A stretch of 61,563 nt of DNA, taken from Bacillota bacterium (GTDB lineage: Bacteria; Bacillota_E; JAJZYS01; JAJYTV01). The stretch's first letter is position 1; every line of letters begins with the position of its first letter. Under the pieces are notes generated by a model. It saw nothing but the letters and a program-made list of their open reading frames with translations, made no database searches and was not told the DNA's origin. The stretch lies in NCBI GenBank assembly GCA_021845645.1, contig JAJZVM010000022.1, forward strand, positions 1-61,563, given 5' to 3'. A program made the translations under genes and the position numbers. Positions 8,149 through 16,699 of this stretch are shown here, piece by piece.

Positions 8149-8934
8149 TTACCCGCCCTGGTCTTCGTCCTCCTCGCGCCAGATGGACTTGACCGTCTCG
8201 TATGTCGCCGGATAGTCGGCCGTGTAACGCAGGTAGTGCGGAATCGGGTAGCGCACGCCGCCCTGATGCGTACCAACCAGGCCACGCGCGAACGATTCGG
8301 CAGCGGCCCACGGCAAGGTGAAGGCCATCTCGTGGTCCTGGGTCTGGCCAAAGACGCGATCTCCGTAGCAGGGCAGGATCACCTGGGGCATCCCGGTCTG
8401 CCGCGTGCGGTTTACGATCTCCGCGCAGTCGGCCCTGGCGCTGAACTCGGACGTGATGCTGCCGCCCGTCTCGAAGAGCGCAGCGGCCACCATGCGCATC
8501 ACCTGCGCGGAGTTGCCATAGACGGCCACCACCTCGGGCTCGAAACGAGCCGAGCGCAGCGGGCCGACCAGCACCGTGCCTGCGACCTCGGCGCGCGGCA
8601 CGCTGGCTTCGGTGCGCAAGGCCCCCTCGCGATCCTTCGCGTACATCCCCTCGGCCAGCCGCCCTTCGGCATAGAACGCCGGTGGTCTGCGGAACGCGAA
8701 TGCCACCGAGGCGATCGGGCACGAAAGGTCCTCACCCGCCATCGCTATCGTCCAACCGTAGCGCCTCGCCATCGATACGCCTTGGCAGATGCTGACCTGG
8801 ATGCCCAGGTCAGCCTTCGGCCTGCGCGTGCGCTCCGGCACCTCCTCGCCTTCCGCCATCACGCGAAGCGCGAGCGGGAAGGTCTCCGGCCGGACGTAGC
8901 GCTCGATCTCCTCGCTGAGCTCAGCGGCTGTCAT
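8149..8934 (-). CDS. DUF169 family protein
   Basis: A 261-residue soluble protein of the DUF169 family, recognised from RPETFPLALRV near residue 15, CQGVSMARRYGWTIAM near 50-65 and GEDLSCPIA. The family is common in anaerobic and thermophilic bacteria and archaea and has no established biochemical role; the conserved cysteines (CQGVS, LSCPIA, LPCYGD) hint at metal or cofactor binding. The ATG at 8934 is chosen because a strong AGGGGGGGAG site sits six bases upstream. It is a single gene, convergent with the Band-7 gene and divergent from the penicillin acylase gene. Confidence 0.85.
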   Translation of the reverse strand: MTAAELSEEIERYVRPETFPLALRVMAEGEEVPERTRRPKADLGIQVSICQGVSMARRYGWTIAMAGEDLSCPIASVAFAFRRPPAFYAEGRLAEGMYAKDREGALRTEASVPRAEVAGTVLVGPLRSARFEPEVVAVYGNSAQVMRMVAAALFETGGSITSEFSARADCAEIVNRTRQTGMPQVILPCYGDRVFGQTQDHEMAFTLPWAAAESFARGLVGTHQGGVRYPIPHYLRYTADYPATYETVKSIWREEDEDQGG

Positions 8935-9059
8935 GGCGCTCCCCCCCTGTGCATCAAGGCGGCTTTCGCCACCTGCGGCACGCGCGCCTGCCCACTTGTA
9001 CACGAAGGTGCCGACCAAAGCCGCAACGAACCTAATCATCCACAATGAGGGAGGCGACT

Positions 9060-11552
9060 GTGTTGCGCCTGCTGCGAGCCGTCCTGCTACTCGCCGTGGC
9101 CGTCCTCGTCACCGTGGTGCTGTCGATCCCGCTGGGTCCTTTGCCGCCTCTTCTGCCCCTGCTCAATCCCGGGCAGGGCGTCTGGTCGGTCGCCGGCCAG
9201 GCGGTACCTGCCAGCGGAGACACCCTGCAGCTCCCTGGACTCAGGCATCAGGTCACTGTCACCTGGTCCAAAGGCGGGGTGCCGCATGTCTTCGCCGCAA
9301 ACGACCACGACCTCTTCTTCATGCAGGGCTACCTTGAGGCATCGAACCGGCTCTTCCAGATGGATGCCATGCGGCGCGAGGGTGAAGGCACACTTGCCGC
9401 CGTTCTGGGCAAGACGGCACTCAAGAACGACGAGCAGTTCCTGAGCTACGGCCTTCTTGTCGGGGCCCAGCGCACCCTCCGAGCGATGCAGCGGACAGCT
9501 GCCGGTCGACAGGCACTTGCGGTCCTCGACGCCTACAGTGCCGGCGTCAACCTGCTCATCGAGCAGGACGAGGCGGGACACAAGCTACCACTGCTCTTCA
9601 ACCTGCTCGGATACCGGCCGAAGCCATGGACGCCGCTCGACAGCCTGGTGGTGCAGGAGGACATGCAGCAGGACCTCTCGCTCAACCTCACGGCGCTCGA
9701 CATGGCCGTGCTCGTGCAGCGCTTCGGCCCCGCGCTGGCGAACTCGCTGCTGCCTCTCCTGCCGCCGAACGCGCAGCACCCCTACGATCCGGGTCCCTAC
9801 GCGAGCCCGTCCGCCGCTCCCCTGCCACCCGTCGCGGTGGGGACAGCAATCGCGAAGGCATCGGCCGCCATAGCCGGTCGCGTCCTCGACACGCCCACGC
9901 TCTACGCGGGTGCCTTCCAGGGCCTCGAGATGAGCAACAACTGGGTCGTCGGCGGTCAGCTCACAGCGTCGGGCAAGCCCCTGCTCGCAGGCGATCCGCA
10001 CCTGAACCTGACCCTGCCTTCGATCTGGTACGAGATCCAGCTCGACGATCCCCGCTACGACGTGGCAGGGGTGAGCATCCCTGGTACACCAGGCATCCTC
10101 ATAGGCCACAACGCGCAGATCGCGTGGAGCCTGACCGACACCGAAAGCCAGAGCACCTTCTTCTACGTCGAGCGCCTTAACGGCAGCCACCCGACCAAGT
10201 ACCTCTTCGACGGCACCTGGCATCCGCTGACGTGGCACCGCTATACCCTCAAGGTCGGCGGTGGCAAGACCGTCCAATACGACGTGCCCTGGACTAACAA
10301 TGGCCCGATCCTGACGGCCGACGGCCAGACGGTCGCCATGGACTGGACGGGGCAGCTGGCTTCGCAGGACTTGACGGCGCTGCTCGCGGTCAACCAGGCG
10401 CAGGACTGGCAGCAATTCAAGACGGCCCTGCTGCCCTGGAACAATCCGCCGCACAACTTCATCTTCGCGGACAAGGCCGGCGAGATCGGCATCATCGCCC
10501 CCGGCTTCTACCCGATCTTCCCCAAGGGTGTGCGGCCCTGGCTGCCGATGAACGGCACGGGCGGGGCGGAATGGAGCGGCAGGATTCCCGAGAGCGCCGT
10601 GCCCCAGTCCTACGATCCGCCATCCCACTTCCTCTGGTCCGCCAACCAGCGTCCGGTCGCGGCGAACTACCCCTACTACATCGGTACGGCATGGGACTGG
10701 TTCTCCAACGGCTATCGGGCCGACACGATCTACGGCTACCTGGCGGACCCAGGCAACCGTCCCTTCACCGTGGCCAAGATGGAACAGCTGCAAGCGGACA
10801 ACCAGGACTACCTGGCCCTGCATATGGCGCCACTGATCGCGCACGCGGGCCGCGAGCTCGCTCTCGGAGGAGCGGTCGGCCAGGCTGTGGCCAGCCTTGG
10901 CTCGTGGTCAGGCGTCATGGCCCGCGACTCCGTACAGGCGACGATCTTCAACGCCTTCTGGCAGGCCTACATGCAGGCGACCTTCGGTCCCTGGTGGCGC
11001 CAGGCGAAGGTGCCGGTCAAGAGCGACCCGGACCTGGCCATCTCGCAGGGCCTCACGCCGCTCGTGGAAGACCTGCAGGTCTGGACGCTCGACCATCAGA
11101 GGTCGCCTTGGCTGATGGACCCCGCGACGCATCGGATGCGGACCACCGACGAACTGATGCGTCAGGCCCTGCGGCAGGCTCTCGCTACCCTCGGCAAGAC
11201 GCTCGGCCCGAACCCCGCCCACTGGCAGTGGGGACGCCTGCACAAGCGACTCTTCGCTTCGCTCTCTGGTCTTACCGCATTGGCGCGCGGCCCGTACGCT
11301 TCGGGCGGGGACCAGAACTCGCCTGACGCGGCTGAACCGGGCCTCGTGGCCACGTCGGGCCCTTCCTGGCGCATGGTGGTCGACCTCGCCGACCTCTCGG
11401 CCTCCCAGGCCATCTACCCTGGCGGGCAGTCGGAGAATCCCGTGTCGGCGGACTACGCGAACTTCCTGCCCTACTGGCTCCACTACCGCTACCTGCCCTT
11501 CGTGTGGGCCAGCCGCGCCACCGCTGGCGCGCGGACCACCTACCAGCCCTGA
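9060..11552 (+). CDS. Penicillin acylase-family (Ntn) amidohydrolase
   Basis: An 830-residue N-terminal-nucleophile hydrolase precursor. A leader helix (LRLLRAVLLLAVAVLVTVVL) exports it or anchors it. An alpha chain with GVPHVFAANDHDLFFMQGY and ASNRLFQMD follows, then a linker near residues 245-290, and the nucleophile serine S292 in EMSNNWVV opens the beta chain. Autocleavage before that serine would give the active heterodimer. Family substrates include penicillins, acyl-homoserine lactones and other N-acyl amides; none can be chosen here. Start GTG 9060 is preferred because GAGGGAGG lies five bases upstream and covers the alternative ATG 9045. The small membrane-protein gene follows after 12 bases. 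Confidence 0.92.
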   Translation: MLRLLRAVLLLAVAVLVTVVLSIPLGPLPPLLPLLNPGQGVWSVAGQAVPASGDTLQLPGLRHQVTVTWSKGGVPHVFAANDHDLFFMQGYLEASNRLFQMDAMRREGEGTLAAVLGKTALKNDEQFLSYGLLVGAQRTLRAMQRTAAGRQALAVLDAYSAGVNLLIEQDEAGHKLPLLFNLLGYRPKPWTPLDSLVVQEDMQQDLSLNLTALDMAVLVQRFGPALANSLLPLLPPNAQHPYDPGPYASPSAAPLPPVAVGTAIAKASAAIAGRVLDTPTLYAGAFQGLEMSNNWVVGGQLTASGKPLLAGDPHLNLTLPSIWYEIQLDDPRYDVAGVSIPGTPGILIGHNAQIAWSLTDTESQSTFFYVERLNGSHPTKYLFDGTWHPLTWHRYTLKVGGGKTVQYDVPWTNNGPILTADGQTVAMDWTGQLASQDLTALLAVNQAQDWQQFKTALLPWNNPPHNFIFADKAGEIGIIAPGFYPIFPKGVRPWLPMNGTGGAEWSGRIPESAVPQSYDPPSHFLWSANQRPVAANYPYYIGTAWDWFSNGYRADTIYGYLADPGNRPFTVAKMEQLQADNQDYLALHMAPLIAHAGRELALGGAVGQAVASLGSWSGVMARDSVQATIFNAFWQAYMQATFGPWWRQAKVPVKSDPDLAISQGLTPLVEDLQVWTLDHQRSPWLMDPATHRMRTTDELMRQALRQALATLGKTLGPNPAHWQWGRLHKRLFASLSGLTALARGPYASGGDQNSPDAAEPGLVATSGPSWRMVVDLADLSASQAIYPGGQSENPVSADYANFLPYWLHYRYLPFVWASRATAGARTTYQP

Positions 11553-11564
11553 GGAGGCTTTAGC

Positions 11565-11951
11565 ATGCCGCAGGCTTCGCGAATCGCCGCTTTCCTGGCC
11601 GCTCTCATCCTGACCTGGCTTCTGACGCTCTGGCTCGGCGCCTGGGGCCCGCTGGTCGCAGGCGTCCTCGCCGGGCGCTTCGCGCCACGGCGTGGCGGTT
11701 TCATCTACCCGGCGCTGGGCGGCCTCGTGGCGTGGCTCGCCTGGTTCGCCGCCACAGCTCTGACGGCTCCGCTCATCCCGCTTGCGCGACTGCTCGGCGC
11801 AATCGTCGGCATCGGTGCTGCGGGCGGACTGGCGCTGACCGTGATCGCCAGCGTGCTCTGCGCTGTCGTGGTGGGGCTCGGCGCTCTCGCCGGTGCCGCG
11901 ATCTTCGCGCTGATCCACCCTCCCGCCGCAGATTCCACGCTTGCGGGCTGA
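11565..11951 (+). CDS. Small hydrophobic membrane protein
   Basis: A 128-residue protein, almost entirely Ala/Leu/Gly, with four probable membrane segments (about residues 9-25, 28-40, 46-70, 77-118). GAGGAGG lies before the ATG. Its short spacing after the penicillin acylase gene and before cydA suggests one transcript. It resembles the DUF5518/TIGR04086 sort of Gly-rich four-helix proteins only loosely, so no function is assigned. Confidence 0.7.
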   Translation: MPQASRIAAFLAALILTWLLTLWLGAWGPLVAGVLAGRFAPRRGGFIYPALGGLVAWLAWFAATALTAPLIPLARLLGAIVGIGAAGGLALTVIASVLCAVVVGLGALAGAAIFALIHPPAADSTLAG

Positions 11952-12031
11952 AGCCACTTTCCGCCAGTCGCGGCGCAGGCGGGATTGCAGATACTGACGG
12001 GCGAGCCACCATCTGAGGAGGCGCCGCCTGG

Positions 12032-13342
12032 TTGGAGAATCTCGTCGCCGCCCGCATCCAAATGGGCTTCACGCTGGGCTTTCACATGCTGTTTGCCGCG
12101 TTCGGCGTCGGCTTCCCGCTGCTGATGGTGCTTGCGGAAGGCATGGCGCTGCGCGGCGGTCCCGCCCACTATCTGAAGCTCGCCCAAATCTGGGGCAAGG
12201 CCAATGCCCTGCTGTTCGCGGTGGGCGCCGTCAGCGGCACGGCGCTGGCGTTCGAGCTCGGCCTGCTTTGGCCGGGGTTCATGCTGTTGGCCGGCAGCAC
12301 GATCGGCGCCGGCTTCGCCAGCGAAGCATTCGCCTTCTTCATCGAAGCGATCTTCATCGGTCTCTACTTGTATGGCTGGAATCGGCTAAGCCCTTTGGGC
12401 CACTGGCTGACCGGCATCCCCATCGTGATCGGCGGCATGGCGTCCGCCGCGCTCGTCGTCTCCGTCGACGCGTGGATGCAGCATCCCGTAGGCGCCGCAT
12501 CGCTCCTGCGGACACCTGCGCGCGCGGCGCCCCTCGCGATGCTGTTCCAGAACCCGCACTGGCCAGTCATGGCACTCCACGCCACGATCGCCTGCCTGGC
12601 CGCCACAGGCTTCACCCTGGCTACGGTGTACGCCATGGGGATGCTGCGCGGCCGACGCGACGAGATCCACAAGGCGGGACTGCGCATCGCAATGGTGTTG
12701 GCGACCGGGTCCGCCATCCTGATGCCCTTGACGGGCGACATGAGCGGAAAGGCCGTGGCAGCGTTCCAGCCGACCAAGCTGGCGGCGATGGAGTCCCAGT
12801 TCCGCACGCAGACCGCCGCGCCACTGCGCATCGGCGGCTTGCCGGACCCGAAGGCGCGCACGGTCAACTATGCTCTCGAGATTCCCGGTGGCCTGAGCTG
12901 GCTTGCCTATGGCCGGAGCTCCGCGAGGGTCGTCGGCCTGGACCATGTCAGGACGGCAGACTGGCCCGACGTGCCGGTGACCCACGTATCCTTTCAAGTG
13001 ATGGTGGGAGCGGGCCTGCTGATGGTCGTGATCGCCCTCTACTACTGGTGGAACATGCGTTCGCGGGGAGGCGGACTGACCAGAAGTCTCCTCGGTGCCC
13101 TCGTCGCCGGCGGTCCGCTTGCGTTCTTCGCGCTCGAGACAGGCTGGATGGTGACGGAGGTCGGGCGGCAGCCGTGGGTCGTCTATGGTGTGCAGCGCAC
13201 GGCGGACGCGGTCACGCCCGCGCATGATCTGCTCGGTTACCTGATCGGCTACGCCCTGCTCTACCTGCTGCTGGGCACGACGGTGATCTGGCTCCTGCGC
13301 CGGGTCGAACGAGAGGCGCCGGCCCTGGAGGAAGCGGCATGA
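12032..13342 (+). CDS. cydA: Cytochrome bd-type quinol oxidase subunit I
   Basis: A 436-residue heme-bearing subunit that oxidises menaquinol or ubiquinol and reduces O2 at the membrane. Heme ligands are visible: H18 (GFHMLFAAFG), H183 (ALHATIACLA) and M324 (VSFQVMVGAG). Glutamates E98 and E105 of the proton/heme-d region and the quinol-loop signature QPTKLAAMES (246-255) are present. The Q-loop is short, as in the Bacillus/cyanide-insensitive group. The start is TTG 12032 with GAGGAGG about ten bases ahead. The gene overlaps cydB by four bases (ATGA). Confidence 0.95.
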   Translation: MENLVAARIQMGFTLGFHMLFAAFGVGFPLLMVLAEGMALRGGPAHYLKLAQIWGKANALLFAVGAVSGTALAFELGLLWPGFMLLAGSTIGAGFASEAFAFFIEAIFIGLYLYGWNRLSPLGHWLTGIPIVIGGMASAALVVSVDAWMQHPVGAASLLRTPARAAPLAMLFQNPHWPVMALHATIACLAATGFTLATVYAMGMLRGRRDEIHKAGLRIAMVLATGSAILMPLTGDMSGKAVAAFQPTKLAAMESQFRTQTAAPLRIGGLPDPKARTVNYALEIPGGLSWLAYGRSSARVVGLDHVRTADWPDVPVTHVSFQVMVGAGLLMVVIALYYWWNMRSRGGGLTRSLLGALVAGGPLAFFALETGWMVTEVGRQPWVVYGVQRTADAVTPAHDLLGYLIGYALLYLLLGTTVIWLLRRVEREAPALEEAA

Positions 13343-14349
13343 CAGCGGGAGTGCCTTGGCCGGACGTGGCCTGGCTCGTCGCCGTCGCCGCCATGACCGC
13401 CTACATGCTGCTGGGCGGGGCGGACTTCGGCGGCGGCGTCTGGGACCTCTTCGCCTGGGGACAGGATGCGGCGTTGCAGCGGCGCGCGATCGCGCGGGCG
13501 ATGGGTCCGGTCTGGGAAGCGAACCACGTCTGGCTGATCTTTCTCCTGATCCTGCTGTTCACGCTTTTCCCGATCGCGTTCCACCGGCTGGTCATCGGTC
13601 TCTATCTGCCGCTCAACCTCGTCCTGCTCGGCATCATCCTGCGCGGAGCGGCCTTTGTCTTCCGGGCGCATGGTCGCCGCGGCATCGGCCCACAGTCCAC
13701 GTGGGGCAGGACATTCGGAGCAGCCAGCAGCCTGACGGTCGTGCTGCTCGGCGCGTCGCTCGCCGCGACCTCCTCCGGCGGGGATCTCACCATCGCCTGG
13801 CGCTCGTGGCTCAGCCCCTTCGCCATCGTGACGGGCCTCTTCGCGCTGTCCGCAACCGCCTACCTGGCCGCCACCTACTTGACGCTCGAGGCGTCCGGCG
13901 GACTGCGCAAGACCTTCCGCGCCAGGGCACTGCTGGCGGGGGAAGCCGCCGGACTCGCCGCCGTCCTGGGCCTCGCCCTCATGCCGTTCGAGGCGCCGCG
14001 CCTCTTCCTGCGTCTCGTGGCCCCGGATGTCCTCGGCCTCGCTCTCCTTGCGGCCGGGCTGGGCGCAGGGTCATACGCGAGTCTGCGCGCAGGGCAGGAC
14101 CGGCTCGGCAGGTCTCTTGCGGCCGCCACCCTGTCGGTGCTGCTCTGGTCCTGGGCCGCGGCGCAGTGGCCATACATCATCTATCCCGGCTTCACCGTGC
14201 GCGGGAGCGCCGCGCCGGCCCTGGCTGTGCGACAGGTGCTGACGCTGGTGCCGTTCGGCCTCGTGCTCCTGCTCCCGTCGCTCTGGCTCCTGTTCCACGT
14301 GTTCAAGGGCCGCTTGCCGATCGACGGCGACGCGGGACCCGCCCGCTAG
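13339..14349 (+). CDS. cydB: Cytochrome bd-type quinol oxidase subunit II
   Basis: A 336-residue integral membrane partner of CydA with eight to nine helices. It opens with the family signature YMLLGGADFGGGVWDLF (residues 22-38) and GPVWEANHVWLIF (56-68). The subunit carries no heme of its own but stabilises the di-heme site. It is translationally coupled to cydA. The cydCD assembly transporter genes are not adjacent. It converges on erpA, with a 119-base gap that contains the erpA terminator. Confidence 0.94.
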   Translation: MTAGVPWPDVAWLVAVAAMTAYMLLGGADFGGGVWDLFAWGQDAALQRRAIARAMGPVWEANHVWLIFLLILLFTLFPIAFHRLVIGLYLPLNLVLLGIILRGAAFVFRAHGRRGIGPQSTWGRTFGAASSLTVVLLGASLAATSSGGDLTIAWRSWLSPFAIVTGLFALSATAYLAATYLTLEASGGLRKTFRARALLAGEAAGLAAVLGLALMPFEAPRLFLRLVAPDVLGLALLAAGLGAGSYASLRAGQDRLGRSLAAATLSVLLWSWAAAQWPYIIYPGFTVRGSAAPALAVRQVLTLVPFGLVLLLPSLWLLFHVFKGRLPIDGDAGPAR

Positions 14350-14418
14350 GGCGCGGTCCGGCCGGGGACACGGGACAGCCGGGTCCGCGCGGGTCGGTGC
14401 AGGGCCTCGCATGGGCAG

Positions 14419-14453
14419 AAAAAAACGAAGCCCCGGCATGGCGCCGAAGCTCC
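14419..14453 (-). terminator. Intrinsic terminator of erpA
   Basis: On the minus strand, an 11-bp stem with three G-T pairs (14453-14443 with 14437-14427) closes on a five-base loop and is followed by G and seven Ts (the A run at 14419-14425). It lies 16 bases past the erpA stop. Confidence 0.88.
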
Positions 14454-14468
14454 GTCTCACGCACGCGT

Positions 14469-14822
14469 TCAGCAGTGCGAATGGGCTTCCTGTCCGTCTT
14501 CGGTTGTGAACGAGTGGCCGCACGAGCACTGGTGCACGGCGTTCGGGTTGTGGATCGTGAAGCCGGCGCCCTCGATCGTGTCGATGTAGTCGATCTCTGC
14601 TCCCTTGAGCAGCGGCGCCGAGTTTTCGTCGATCACCAGCCGCACCCCCTGCACCTCGGCGATCGTGTCGCCCTCGCGCTCCTCGGTGTCAAAGGCCATG
14701 CCGTAGTTGAAGCCGGCGCAGCCGCCGCCCGAGACGAAAAGCCTGAGGCTGTACGGGCCATTGCCCTCCTGTGCCATCAACTCCTGCACCTTCAGCGCAG
14801 CAGTTGTCGAAATCTCGACCAT
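14469..14822 (-). CDS. erpA: A-type iron-sulfur carrier (ErpA/HesB family)
   Basis: A 117-residue [Fe-S] carrier that passes clusters from a scaffold to apoproteins such as the heme, isoprenoid (IspH) and Sdh enzymes encoded elsewhere in the window. The three ligand cysteines are present: GGGCAGFNYG near residue 35 and CSCGHSF near 99-105. The protein has the standard length plus a short His/Cys tail (EAHSHC). GAGGGGAGG stands before the ATG. It has its own extended -10 promoter and terminator, so it appears to be monocistronic. Confidence 0.93.
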   Translation of the reverse strand: MVEISTTAALKVQELMAQEGNGPYSLRLFVSGGGCAGFNYGMAFDTEEREGDTIAEVQGVRLVIDENSAPLLKGAEIDYIDTIEGAGFTIHNPNAVHQCSCGHSFTTEDGQEAHSHC

Positions 14823-14875
14823 ATTTCTCGCCTCCCCTCAACCTGTCGCGCCAATGCGGCGGACCGTATGGCTGC

Positions 14876-14884
14876 ATTATAGCA
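14876..14884 (-). promoter_or_regulatory. Extended -10 promoter of erpA
   Basis: On the minus strand the sequence TGC-TATAAT is a perfect extended -10 element about 55 bases before the erpA ATG. The matching -35 position (GAGGTC) is poor, which is normal for extended -10 promoters. The element overlaps the stop codon of the upstream methyltransferase gene. Confidence 0.65.
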
Positions 14885-15503
14885 TGAGTTCGCCCCGAGA
14901 CCTCGGCGGCGGCTTCGCCACGATCAGCTGCACGAGGCCGCCCGCAACCTCGTCTACGCGCTCCGGCAAAAGGCCCGCCATGCGCACATAATCGAGTGTG
15001 CGGCGGTTGATGTTCTCGCCCATCAGCCAGAGCGTCAGCGGATTGAGAACATCCTGCAGGCAGCCTAGGGCGCCCGGCACGCGAACGTGCTCGAGCAACA
15101 CGACGCGCCCGTCCGGCCGCACGACGCGTCTTGCCTCGCGGAGGCCCTGCAGCGGATCGGGTACGGTGCAGAAGACGCATGTCGCGAGGACCGTGTCGAA
15201 CGATTGATCCGGAAATTCGAGCGCCTGGACATCCATCAGGCGAAGGTCGCAGGGCACGGACGGCGTCCGCCCGTAAGCCCCCGCCAGCATAGCCGCGCTG
15301 AAATCGACGCCGGTCACGCGGCTGACCTCGTGCGGGTCGTAGAGCGGCAGGTTGCCGCCAGTGCCGACGCCGAGCTCCAGCACAGCGCCCCTGGCCTCGG
15401 CGAGCGCAAGCAGGCGCCATTCCCTGCGGATCTGCCGGTCCGCATAGTGATAGAAGCGGGCATTGCGGTCGTAGCGTCGCTTGGCGTGCGCGGTCGCGCG
15501 CAA
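14877..15503 (-). CDS. Class I SAM-dependent methyltransferase
   Basis: About 208 residues with a Rossmann methyltransferase fold: motif I VLELGVGTGGNLP, acidic VTGVDFS after strand 2, and a later strand SFDTVLATCVFCTVPDP followed by VRPDGRVVLLEHVRV. It looks like phospholipid/UbiE-like methyltransferases (PmtA-type), but the substrate is unknown. The start is uncertain: TTG 15503 (HDL-RATAHAKRRYDRN) fits the family's N-terminus, while TTG 15536 would overlap the dapB stop. It follows dapB in the same operon. Confidence 0.75.
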   Translation of the reverse strand: MRATAHAKRRYDRNARFYHYADRQIRREWRLLALAEARGAVLELGVGTGGNLPLYDPHEVSRVTGVDFSAAMLAGAYGRTPSVPCDLRLMDVQALEFPDQSFDTVLATCVFCTVPDPLQGLREARRVVRPDGRVVLLEHVRVPGALGCLQDVLNPLTLWLMGENINRRTLDYVRMAGLLPERVDEVAGGLVQLIVAKPPPRSRGELML

Positions 15504-15528
15504 GTCGTGCGCCGACCGACCCCCGTGC

Positions 15529-16278
15529 TCAGGCAAGAGGCGGCAGGAAGGCCCCAAGGTCGCGGACGAGGCCCTCCTTCTCCCGGATCCCGAGCACGCT
15601 GAGGCGCAGGCCTGCGGCATAGCAGCTGCGGTCCAGGGCGTCGTGGCGCAGTGTCAGCACCTCGCCAGGGCTGCCCAGCAGAACTTCCTGGTGGGCGACG
15701 AGGCCAGGCAGGCGCACGCTGTGCACGGGCACTTCCCGCTCCCCCTGCGCCTCAAGCACACGAGCCAGCCTGAGAGCCGTGCCGCTCGGCTTGTCCCGCT
15801 TGGTTGCGGCATGCATCTCGATGACTTCCGCACCCTCGAAGTAGGGCAGCGCCATCTGCGCGATGCGCTCCACGAGCCATGCCACCACGGAAAAGTTGGC
15901 GATAACCGCCCCCGAAAGGCCCCGCTGCCTGCAGAGGGCATCGGCATCGCGCAGGGCGCTGTCCGTCACGCCCGTCGTACCGATGACCGGACGCACTCCC
16001 GACATGAGCGCGAGGCGGAGGTGGCTCTCGGCCACCTCCGCCCGCGTGAAGTCACAGAGCACGTCAGGCGCAAGCTCCGACATTGCGTCGCCGACGGCGC
16101 CGTAGATGTGGCGCCCGTCCGCCTTGCCGTGCCAGATCTCGCCCAGATCCCGCCCGGCGCTCGCCTGACCGACGGCCCCAACGATCTCGACGCCGGACAT
16201 GAGGTCGAGAGCCGCACCAGTCGCCCGGCCCGTACGGCCGGAAGGGCCAGCGAAAAGCACTCGGACGGGCTTTGTCAT
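15529..16278 (-). CDS. dapB: 4-hydroxy-tetrahydrodipicolinate reductase
   Basis: A 249-residue NAD(P)H-dependent enzyme of the lysine/diaminopimelate pathway. The N-terminal nucleotide site GPSGRTGRATG (residues 11-21), the GTTG motif (near 98) and the catalytic loop EMHAATKRDKPSGTAL are present. The loop keeps the catalytic His and Lys and the PSGT substrate contact, but the second His of the usual HH pair is Ala. It starts one base after the SCP2 gene stop. The lysine pathway has no other member in the window, so its place after fatty-acid genes is unexpected. Confidence 0.85.
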   Translation of the reverse strand: MTKPVRVLFAGPSGRTGRATGAALDLMSGVEIVGAVGQASAGRDLGEIWHGKADGRHIYGAVGDAMSELAPDVLCDFTRAEVAESHLRLALMSGVRPVIGTTGVTDSALRDADALCRQRGLSGAVIANFSVVAWLVERIAQMALPYFEGAEVIEMHAATKRDKPSGTALRLARVLEAQGEREVPVHSVRLPGLVAHQEVLLGSPGEVLTLRHDALDRSCYAAGLRLSVLGIREKEGLVRDLGAFLPPLA

Positions 16279-16279
16279 C

Positions 16280-16603
16280 TCAGCTCCTGAGCAGGCTCTC
16301 GAGGCGGAACGCCTCGCTCATGTCACCCTGAAGGCGCACGCGCCCCTGCATGAACAGGCCCATGGCCGACGCCTTCTCGGCCAGCAGATCCGCGAAGTCC
16401 GAAGTGGAGAGGGTGACGGCCGCCTTTGGCGCGTCGCCATCGTCAGGCACGATCGCCACCTGCCCGTCGTTGACGCGCAACCGGAAGCGGCCACCGCCTT
16501 CGCCGGTCAGTTCCACGACGTAGTCCGAGGCGATGCCCTTGAGCTTGTCCTGATTCTCGTTCATGCGTGCCATGACGCCTTCCAGCAGTTCGCGTCCGTC
16601 CAT
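16280..16603 (-). CDS. SCP2 sterol-carrier-like lipid-binding protein
   Basis: A 107-residue single SCP2 domain: ELTGEGGGRFRLRVNDG, AVTLSTSDFADLLA and MGLFMQGRVRLQGDMSEAF match the family closely. SCP2 proteins bind acyl-CoA or other lipids in a hydrophobic tunnel. Its position between an acyl-CoA dehydrogenase and dapB in one operon suggests it presents acyl-CoA to the dehydrogenase. The ATG at 16603 matches the family N-terminus; an in-frame GTG at 16657 with a GGA-type site would add 18 residues. Confidence 0.82.
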   Translation of the reverse strand: MDGRELLEGVMARMNENQDKLKGIASDYVVELTGEGGGRFRLRVNDGQVAIVPDDGDAPKAAVTLSTSDFADLLAEKASAMGLFMQGRVRLQGDMSEAFRLESLLRS

Positions 16604-16699
16604 GCACACCCGCCAGGTCGGCGGAAGCCCCCTCCCGAAGTCTGAGAATGCGCTCACGTTGTTCCATCCGGAGTTCGCGGATTCCTTTCCCCGTCCCCT

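Noticed and set aside
15700..15850. DapB as a non-functional paralogue because the catalytic HH pair is HA.
   Set aside because: The catalytic His, the Lys and the PSGT loop remain, and the second His is not strictly required in all family members.
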